Of a stretch of DNA of 64,000 bases, positions 55,786 to 64,000 are shown in pieces. The stretch's first letter is position 1; every line of letters begins with the position of its first letter. The stretch covers positions 4,340,001 through 4,404,000 of the forward strand of contig OX596336.1 of NCBI GenBank assembly GCA_951394405.1. The letters are read 5' to 3'. The DNA comes from Coprinellus micaceus (lineage: Eukaryota > Basidiomycota > Agaricomycetes > Agaricales > Psathyrellaceae). The notes under the pieces are model-generated. The model saw only the letters and a program-made list of their open reading frames with translations. It searched no databases and was not told where the DNA came from. The position numbers and the translations under genes were made by a program.

Positions 55786-57007
55786 GGTATCTCTAGGACT
55801 GGGCCCGGTGCTTGGGGTCTACTCCAATGGCTTGGCGGGAGCATTCCCCCATGAAAAACATTGTATCAGTTTGAATCCTCGGGCTGTATCATTGTCATAC
55901 CGACCATCATAGCACCATAAGTAGAATGAGAGCCTGGCCGACTCTCGAACTTTGAACACCAGCCTGAGTGCGCCTTGATCATTCAGAAAATTGTGGTGAT
56001 GAGCCTATTCAAAGTAGTACTTAGCGTTTTAGCGAACCTACTCGATAACTGGTAAATTATGATTCCTACTTCGATTCAGACAGTCGGATTGAGTGGTAAT
56101 ATCATCGGGTCGCATCGTCATGGAGCCTCAACCTCGACTTCCGCATCTAGCCTTGTCGGGTTGTTATCACAATTCTTGAACCGTTGGAGGGTTCCAGCGA
56201 GGGCTTCTAAGAGTACATACTTTGCAACTCATGACCCAAAGCGCTTAACCACAGTGGTAATATTCTCTCATATAATAGTACCCGAGGTTCTTGCCGAGGA
56301 CCGGCTGCACGGCCCTATGTTGGACAGAAAATCACCTGGACCAACTCAGTGCTTGAAGGAGTCAAAGTGCCTGAACGTCGTAGCTGTCCTGCGGTTCTTC
56401 AAGGTTCCTCGACCCAAAACGTTAGTCTAATGACAATAAGAGGACGACTTATTTGGGAGCCTGAGTCCATGTGACGCTGTCATCGAAATTTTTCGTCTTG
56501 CTTTGACAGGAGAACCATCTCGAATGCAAGTAAACGCCTTTCTATAACGTTACATAGAGAAGCTGATATGGCAGGTTTGCCACCACGCTCTGGGCGTGCT
56601 AAATATAGAGAAATGCATGCTGATACTGTGCCTCAGGCGGTGTCCCCACTCCAACTTGCACCGCCTCCGGGCATGGAAGGTGTTACCGGGGGATGGCGGT
56701 ATTGACGGCAGTGCTTGGTGGATTGGGATTGGGCTATCCTTCTCTGTAAGCTCTAGCTATTACTTGGGATCTCAATTTGAGACGATTGACCTGCGCTGAG
56801 GACGTGCCGGCGTTGCGTCAAATCTGCAGTTAAGCGCGGGCACTGCCAGGCGCCTATTACGGTTATCACAGAGTCATGTGAGCGCCAGTGATGGCGTCGG
56901 TGCTTGAAATATTTGGGGTCGGGAACCGGCGTTCGCCGAGGTGCTGTTCATTCCACTACGACCACCTCACAAGCCGCAAACACTGTAGCTGCTAGTCGGT
57001 GCGAGGG

Positions 57008-57033
57008 GGAGATTTTCGACATTCGAAATCTCC
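57008..57033. repeat. TTCGAA-type palindrome 4
   Basis: Core GATTTTCGACATTCGAAATC with outer GGA/TCC, so that GGAG and CTCC pair. Confidence 0.6.
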
Positions 57034-57110
57034 ATCCATGGCCCACTCACTGTACCTTTCGTCTCCGGGTCGGTGTTCAGCAGGTTCAATTCAACAGGAC
57101 GACAGGTAGA

Positions 57111-57134
57111 GGCATTTTCGACGTTCGAAATACC
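57111..57134. repeat. TTCGAA-type palindrome 5
   Basis: Core CATTTTCGACGTTCGAAATA with outer GG and CC. Confidence 0.55.
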
Positions 57135-57638
57135 TTTATTCTGTCTTCCTTCTGATCCAACGCCCTTGTACTTCAACATCTTGGTGTACGGAAGAAAAAT
57201 ATCGAAGATGGAGAAGCGTTCTTGCCCCAGAAATGAGCAAGATGGGACCACGATTGTCGGATGCGTCGCCTGTGCGTGCAAAGCGTCCTCTTCCAGCGAC
57301 CGAGTACGGCATTCTCGAGAGATCTGTATGGTGTGGTAACCCATGAACCCATAGCGTCGGTTCGGTGAGCCCTCAAACACTCTCACTTCTTAAATCTAGA
57401 TCATGGTTAACCAATGCCCTACTAGGTTTCCTCAACTTTTCGAACGGTGTTCGGTCTCGAGTTGCCATTCCAGACCTTCCCGCATGGACTGCTGGTTGCG
57501 CTTTGTCATTCAGAGCAGGTGGTTACCTTCAAATCGTTAAAAGGCGGAGTGACACTGATGTTCAGATAGGATGCTACCTCTCTTTCCCCCTCATCCCCAC
57601 CTCCCCACCCCAGCCGAGTTTGCGTGCTCCCTCACGCC

Positions 57639-60169
57639 ATGGATTCTAATGCTGGCCTACCTCCGAGCCTTCCTGTCAACAGTGCCCTCGGCGATGCAAT
57701 GACTGTAAGTCCTCGAGCGTACCGATCCCGAGTTTCGTGTACTCATCCACTCCAGGCTGAAAGCGTTGCGTGGAATTACATGCTCTCGGGCCATGCTGAA
57801 CCCCCGGCCAGGACTCTCGCCTCTACTGATATGGCAAGGGTTGCAGTGCTGGTCACTTCTCTCCACGAAGAACGTGTGTTTATCACCACGGACGTGCAAT
57901 CAGGTGTCCTGGCTTCGACCGATCCTTTCACTATGGACTTTGGCCCTCATACAGCTGGCCCCAGCGCACCGAACCTGGGCGACGTCGGTAGTTCATCACT
58001 ACCGGGCGATACCTCTTTCCGGTTTGGCCAGTTCATGGGGTCCACGTTCTCCTTCCCAAACGTCGGTCCCAGCCTTCCTCGTCCCCTGGCATCTGGCCCC
58101 ACCCTTCAGATCCCACCTTCCGCTGTTAACCCATCCCTCGCCCCCCCGCCCACACAACCGGCCGCCCCTCCCAGTTCCGCCAACTTGAGCGTCGATCCGG
58201 CGCCTCTCCCCTCCACTTCGTCGCGTGGGTTCATGTCAACCCCAGCACCCAGTCGCCCGTCGTCTCCTCCACTGAGAGGTCCCATCCTCGGACTCGCTTC
58301 TGATATCTTAAAGTTGAACCACGCTGTCAGGCATTCCACGTCCAACCATATTCCCAACACCAACACTCCGGCCTCAGCGTCGGAAGACTGGATTCCTCCA
58401 GCCCAACCAACGAACATCGACCCCTTGGTCTCGGATCTCCTCGTCGAGAGGCACCTCCATTCCCTGGAGCGGACTATCAACAAGGCCCTCCTCACGGGCG
58501 TCGCTGGGACGTACAATGACGCCGAGGCTGCGTCGGAGTTTATCATAAGGCACCCCGATGCAGAGCTGCAAGTGCCATTGGATGAGATGTTCAATGACAT
58601 GTGGTGGGACTCCACCTTCTCCAACAATGACGGTGCAGCTCTCAGGGACTTCACAGAAGTCCAGAGTACGTTACATTGGTTTATATCTCGTCTGCCTTCT
58701 CTGACAATCGTACAATAGGCGAGATCTCCCGGAAGATCGGGTCTATGGTCTACAGGGATTCGCGGATTGTGAGCAATGTTCACGAGGTAAATGTCTCGAT
58801 CCTCTCTTCTATCATTCATTAATTCATCTGCTGCTTTTCACAGGGCAAGGAGAGGATCGGGGACTTCTTATCTGAAGTCTTCGAATACACCTTCAATGTT
58901 CTTCTCGTCAAGAAGGACGCTTCCCTGTTGGGAATCAAGCAGGAGGGTTCTCCAGCTCTTGCTTACGATTGGATAAATGAGATCGCTTCTTCAATGTTCC
59001 ATGCTCATATGGGTGTTTTCGTCAAGTACGAAGATAAGCCCCTGCCTGTCACCATCCACACACATCCTGCGGTTGCCGACTTCATTCAGGATGTAAGTGG
59101 AGATTTCACCCTCGCATTAACTTCTTGTGCTTACATTTGTTTAGACAACACTTTCTAACTATAAACGGGGGACGACAATGCTCCACAGGCACAAGGCCCA
59201 CAACCGCCTCATCGACGCCCGAGCCAAAGCTTTGGGCTCGGGCCGCCCCTGGCTGCCCAACCCCACCCAGGAGCTGCTTATTTCCAAACCACCACACTGT
59301 CGCTTTGGGGCCCTAACCCAGCATCTCCTCAGGGTCATCATGCCCGGAAGGCTCGAAGAACTGTATTTTCTGAATTTCCAAGCACCATTCCTTCTCTACG
59401 TCATTCGATCCGTTCTGGTCGTCCTGCACCGCAGGACCTCCCGAGATGGTCACAAGTCAGTCGTCCTGCGGTACTTCCTCCAGCAAAAAGGAATCCCTCC
59501 CCGCTCCGCTTTCGACAGTATTTGGCGGCTCATCATCCTCCCCTTAGCCATGGTGCGGTACCCTGCGTCTTGCTCCGAGTTTCGCTGTTCTAACTTCTAC
59601 CTCTACGCAGTGTGTCGCTGCATTATATGTTGCCCGAGAGAACATTGAAGCGTTCATGGATGGCTCCATCGATGCCTTGACCGCCATGGCTTCGACCCCG
59701 AAGGTTGCCCTGGTGTTCCAGGCGAAGATTTTGGGAGTGGAGAAGGTGGTGTCCGATTGGCGCACTAGTCCTCAGAGTCAGGTCGAATATCCCCTCCTTC
59801 ATCATCGCCTCATCGAGATCTTGGCCGACGTCGTTCGCCCCGGCGACGATTACATCGGTTACGACCTTGTTGGCCCTATCTTCCCCGCCTCGGAACCCGA
59901 CCACTTTGCATACGGGGAATCTTTTACCTCCCGTGACCACACTCTCAGGAGGTTCTCCGAGCCTCTGATCACCAGGGCACCCTCAATCTTGGAAAGCTGT
60001 GAGCCCTTTCTCTGTCTCATGATTGTTCCGTGACTGATGTTGTCCTCTAGCCTATCTCGCCAGCTCGAGGTCTCGGGCTGCTGTTGTCTCGCTCCTCAAG
60101 GAGACCTGTAAGTCCGCTCTTTCCTCACCTCTTGTCATGGAGCTAACTGTTATCTTTTTAGTGATCTAA
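57639..60169 (+). CDS. Large protein with S/P-rich N-terminus, unknown
   Basis: Eight exons join in frame to 717 residues: 57639-57704, 57756-58665, 58719-58786, 58844-59092, 59145-59552, 59611-59998, 60051-60107 and 60162-60169. All introns are GT-AG, 51-58 nt. Residues about 90-210 are Pro/Ser-rich and disordered (GPSLPRPLASGPTLQIPPSA). The rest is mixed helical: LVERHLHSLERTINKALLTG, DFLSEVFEYTFNVLLVKKDA, ALAYDWINEIASSMFHAHMG, RLIDARAKALGSGRPWLP. There is no signal peptide or zinc motif. The exon sum is an exact multiple of three, which strongly supports the model. No family recognised. Its place next to a Plavaka transposon raises the chance that it is a lineage-specific or transposon-associated gene. 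Confidence 0.75.
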
Positions 60170-61057
60170 ATGAATCAGTCGAATTGCCTCCTCATTCAAG
60201 TTATCGCCCCACGTCCATCAGCCCCGCTTCGTTTAGTCAACTGAAATCTTGATGATGTACTATGCTCGCTTTTACATACACCACATAAATTCTACTCTAT
60301 ATGCCTACACACTTCGGAAACAATACATACGCTCTGAATCCGAGTCGTGCCACCAGTTATATATCTCCATGACGAGAAGGATGGCGACCATGGGAGGCAT
60401 CCAGCGCTTAGATACATGCATGTGTGGATGAGCCAGACCTTCCACGACCATTCGTGGGGGAGGCCACTCAGCGCTTAGACTGGATGGGTGGGGGGAGCAG
60501 ATGAAGGGGGAGCAGGGGCATTCGGCGCTTCGGGAGGATGCATGCGTATCTGGACGAGCCAGACCTTCCACGCCCATTCGCGGGAGAGGCCACTCAGCGC
60601 TTAGACTGAATAGGTGGGGGAAGCGGAGACGGAGATCGCAAGGCACTTGATGGGATGAAGTTAGCATTGGGAGGGGGTTTGCTTTATACATTTTTGCACC
60701 CCCTTTCCGAGGGTTTCAGTCTTGCCCGCCTCACTCCACAGTGGTACCAATGACGCCCGGTCGTCGCTTGCCGACCGCCGAACTGCATTGGACACCCTCA
60801 ACACACGTCCATTGTTTCTGGTGTCGCAGGGTCCATCCTGTATATCCTGGCGACACCCACCCTCGATTGAGTAAATCCGAAATTTCTTCGCCTCTCCAGT
60901 GACATGGTCCCCGAGGAGGATCCTCGGGGACATCATCATCGAGCTTGTCGCCAACTGAAAAGCACCGCTCAGGGTCAAGCACATCGATATCTCACCCACG
61001 AACTCAACTCAGTAATACTCGCCTTCGACGCACCCACTACCATCTGGATCACACCTA
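60170..61057. other. Intergenic with tandem repeat
   Basis: Contains a 126-bp direct repeat (next entry) and the 5' flank of the Plavaka transposase. No gene supported. Confidence 0.45.
60397..60625. repeat. Tandem duplication, period 126 bp
   Basis: Two units, from about 60397 and 60522. The best conserved part is AGCCAGACCTTCCACG to AGGCCACTCAGCGCTTAGAC, at 60431 and 60557. The second unit is truncated. It may be a subterminal repeat of the neighbouring Plavaka element; this is inference. Confidence 0.65.
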
Positions 61058-63162
61058 ATGGACGATCAAGAATTTCAACAACCACTGGAATGGTCCCGTA
61101 AATGTCTCTGCGGCAAGCTATTTTATCAGTTGAACAGCTACTCCAACCACATCAACAGCTGTAAGCCATACAAGCGCAGTGTGAGGACAGCATTGGAGGA
61201 GGCAAAGGCGCGCTATCAATCGCGAAAGTCGGGAAAGGGGAAGGAAAAGCAATCTTTGAGCTCACGATATCGCGACAGTGACTTGGATGTTGACCGCCCC
61301 CTACCTGGACCTTCCCAGCTGGTGGCGCAACTACAAACCATGGGCGCACCCGACCTGGGAGGCAACGTTGGCCTGGATCCTACCATGGTAAGGCCAGCGC
61401 ACTGGTGGAGTGGCATCATAACCGACTTGCACGCTCACTCTTCCCATCGACAGGGTACCCAGGCCACCCATCAAGATGATCCGCCACAAGAACACCCACC
61501 ACAGAGAGACCAAGACGCGGCACCTCAGGACGGAGACCAGCCAATGGAGATCGACCCTCCCCCAGCCCAATACGGCCGCGGACACCGTACCTATCAACCT
61601 ATTCAGCGCTACAAAGACTTCACAGCGACGTTGACCATCCCATTCAATATCCCGTCTACCCTCCCGGTGGACGACGCCGATACCTTCCCTCTCCAAGCAC
61701 CTGATGTCATCGTGGACAAGGAGGTTTCCCCCTCGGAGATCCTTCGGCGAACAATCTTTGACGACCGGGCCTGGAGGACCACACCTACGAATCGATTTGG
61801 TCTTTACAAGAAGTTCTGGATGCTGGAAAGCCGACCCCATGACCCAGACGCCTATATCACAAGTGAAGACTTGCGGGAGGACGACGAAGATAGTGACGGT
61901 AGCCAGGAGCCCACAGAACCACCCATGGGGAACCCTCTCTTCCCTTTTCCAAATTGGAGCTCCTTTCTCCTCGGGGAATGGTACTGGGATGACAGCCAAG
62001 AGAAAGGCCAGGAATCTTTTCAGAAACTTGTCGATATCCTGACCAGCGACGACTTCAGCACAAAAGAAATCCGTGCCGCAAATTGGGACAGAATAAGCCG
62101 ATCCCTAGCTGCATCAGAATTCGAAGATCCCGTGGACGGCTTCGAGTGGCTTGAGGATGGGACGTCTTGGCTGACAACTACGGTCCAGCTTGAAGTTCCT
62201 TTCCATAGAACCTCCCTCAAACCTGGCGTGCACCATTACAACGTCCAGAACTTCCGTCATCGACCCCTTGTCCCTATCATTAAGGAACGACTTCGAGATA
62301 TTACCTGAGGAGACTACTTCCATGTAGTCCCGTCAGACCTTCGATGGAATCCCAAAGCTGGAAGCAAAGAACACGGCGGTGCCGATGTTCGAGTCTATGG
62401 TGAGCTATATAACTCCCCCGCCTTTCTCGACGCCTATAAGGAAGTACAGGTAAGTAGCTTGACCACATGTGGACGCGAAGCCGGACCGTGATCGTTTATT
62501 TTGCAATTTAGAACCTGCCCCCAGAAGCGAAGGAGAGCTCCCTACCTCGCTATATCGTCGCCCTAATGTTCGCATCAGACGAAACTATGTTGGCTTCGTT
62601 TGGGACGAGCAAGCTGTGGCCACTCTATATGATGTTTGGAAACGAATCCAAGCACCGGCGTGGCAAGTCCTCACTAAAACTCTTCAAGGAGGTCACCTAC
62701 TTTCAGTCGGTCAGTCAATCAGTTGTCCACGGGTATTTAGGCTCTACCCCCCAGGTTCCAGTAGAGTTTCAAGATTGGTATCTGAGTCTCTCGGGCAAGA
62801 ACAACATCGGTAACCCGTTATCAACGCACCTCAACCGAGAGCTATTCCACGCTCAGTGGAGAGTTCTACTCGATGACGACTTTCTCGAGGCATACGACGA
62901 AGGGATAATTGTCGACTGCTTCGACGACGTTCGACGAAGATTTTACCCTCGCATTCTCACATACTCGGCAGATTACCCCGAAAGGTCAGTAGAGCCTCCA
63001 GCAAACCCACTCACGTTCACAATGCTCATCCGTCCCAGGGTAACAGTGGTAGGGATCAGGAATATGGGCGACTGTTACGACCTCGATGAGGGAGTTGGAC
63101 AAGTGTCCGACAATTGGTCGACTCTGGGCAGGTCAATGGTCACTGATGTAATGATTACTTAA
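61058..63162 (+). pseudogene. Plavaka-type transposase, broken
   Basis: Starts with the family's N-terminal finger (CLCGKLFYQLNSYSNHINSC) and a basic linker. The core matches Plavaka transposases of Agaricomycetes (CACTA-like DNA transposons) as I know them: VRVYGELYNSPAFLDAY, YIVALMFASDETMLASFGTS, LWPLYMMFGNESKHRRGKSS, HLNRELFHAQWRVLLDDDFL, then FYPRILTYSADYPER. A 62-nt intron at 62450-62511 is clean, and a second at about 62985-63038 is likely. TGA at 62306-62308 interrupts the frame, which then continues. After IRNMGDC the family's CPCPRC continuation is missing and the frame ends, so the catalytic C-terminal part is lost. No terminal inverted repeats were found. It is an inactive copy. 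Confidence 0.8.
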
Positions 63163-63486
63163 CTTAGGTATCGAGTACGATGTTGACGATTGTTATATCT
63201 GATACTATGTCGGAAATCTGCCAGGTGCCTTACAAGACAATCTGCCTGATAAGATCACTGACATGCCGGATAAGCCGCCTTTTAAGTCTCCGCCGTTTCC
63301 AGTAAGGTGACGCCGCCTTGCGGAGCCTTATGGGGCCTGGCCAGAACCTTGTAAGTGCCTGGGTTACGCCGTTCAGGCCGAAATTGAACCGACAATACCG
63401 CCGTGTGATAAGATGGCGGTTTCAACAACGACGTTGCCTTCACATCTCTCCTCATTCCCTCATTCAATCGCTCGTAGGCTTGTGCT
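63163..63486. other. Spacer between two Plavaka-type genes
   Basis: Holds partly repeated GC-rich pieces (GATAAGATCACTGACATGCC; GATAAGATGGCGGTTTC). It may contain the right end of the truncated element or the left end of the next, but no inverted repeat pair could be matched. Confidence 0.35.
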
Positions 63487-64000
63487 ATGAGTGGGCGCCG
63501 TAGTAAGGGGGCCACCACACAGTGTAAACTATGCGAAGGCCACTTCCTGAACTCAGGATTTAGCAGGCATTATGCTAGTTGCCAGAAGAAGGTCGGGAAC
63601 TCGGTGAGAGGAGGCCCGTCCGCCCTTCTCACAGTGACCTCCGATGGTGACAACCCCCTCGTCTACCTACGTTTGCTGAATAATGAATATTTCTTTCTCA
63701 GGTGACGACTACGAGTACGACGATGCCATTATTGGTGTCAAGCGCCCAGTGACCCAGGTGCAGGCCGAAATAGACCCCGGGTATGTGTATGACCCCCTTG
63801 GTGAGCCTCCGCAAGTTTCAACGCGTGATTCCAGCTCAATTATTATACCTAGGGGTCTATTCGTCGCATGTAGCATCCCTCCCTCCCACTGGCACTTTCC
63901 ACAGTGACCGTGACACAAGCTCGCTCGACCCCTCCTTCCGTGCGGATTATTCAGTATCCACTCCCCAGACAGACAGCTCTGGCCACGTGTACGCACCTCA
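63487..64000 (+). CDS. Second Plavaka-type gene, 5' part only
   Basis: Starts MSGRRSKGATTQCKLCEGHF and continues LNSGFSRHYASC, a CX2C...HX4C finger like the N-terminus of the copy at 61058. Exon 1 is 63487-63646. A phase 1 intron (63647-63701, GTGACA to TCTCAG) leads to exon 2, 63702-63800 (DDYEYDDAIIGVKRPVTQVQ). A longer intron probably follows, ending near 63903, after which the most natural frame is SLDPSFRADYSVSTPQTDSS. The gene runs off the window, so its family rests on the finger, the acidic and Ser-rich linker and its neighbour. Confidence 0.55.

Larger units (their letters stand above)
55082..57638. other. Gene-poor, repeat-bearing DNA
   Basis: No supported gene in 2.5 kb. It holds a 57-bp near-perfect palindrome (55729-55785) and two TTCGAA-type palindromes (57008-57033, 57111-57134). 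Confidence 0.5.

Overview
The window is nuclear DNA of a filamentous basidiomycete, most likely an Agaricomycete. The signs are many short introns (about 45-70 nt) with a CTAAC-type branch point close to the acceptor, F-box and MYND-finger genes of the kind expanded in mushrooms and their relatives, a Plavaka-type (CACTA-like) DNA transposon, and a Ty1/copia retrotransposon. I infer the lineage from families and gene structure; the species cannot be named from this sequence. All exon borders below were read by eye from splice consensus, frame continuity and comparison among paralogues inside the window.

Left part (1-29 kb): a tRNA-Asp, an F-box-like protein gene, a minus-strand gene for a disordered P/R/S-rich protein, then a family cluster. 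Six paralogous genes encode a helical N-terminal domain, a variant MYND zinc finger and a conserved C-terminal domain. Gene A is on the minus strand; B to F run in tandem on the plus strand. A ten-exon EF-hand/ZZ-finger gene sits between A and B. The sixth copy (F) carries a frameshift.

Middle part (29-42 kb): a secreted or single-pass membrane protein gene, two tandem minus-strand genes for CVNH (cyanovirin-N homology) proteins of unusual architecture, and a full copia element (35176-42097). The element has a 5-bp target duplication and LTRs that are identical where they can be compared. It has one nonsense codon in its reverse transcriptase and a 714-bp insertion in its 5' LTR that holds a tandem array of B-box-like repeats.

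Right part (42-64 kb): repeat-rich DNA with scattered lineage-specific genes. It contains a 308-bp foldback MITE-like element, a gene of a repetitive Agaricomycete family split by a tRNA-like segment, a small tail-anchored protein gene, three further genes of unknown function, and a Plavaka transposase copy broken by a stop and truncated. The start of a second Plavaka-type gene runs off the end. A family of 22-26 bp TTCGAA-centred imperfect palindromes, whose outer arm bases change together, is scattered over 44-57 kb.

No operon logic applies. The likely functional modules are the MYND cluster with its embedded EF-hand/ZZ gene and the CVNH pair; the rest of the right half is shaped mainly by mobile DNA.
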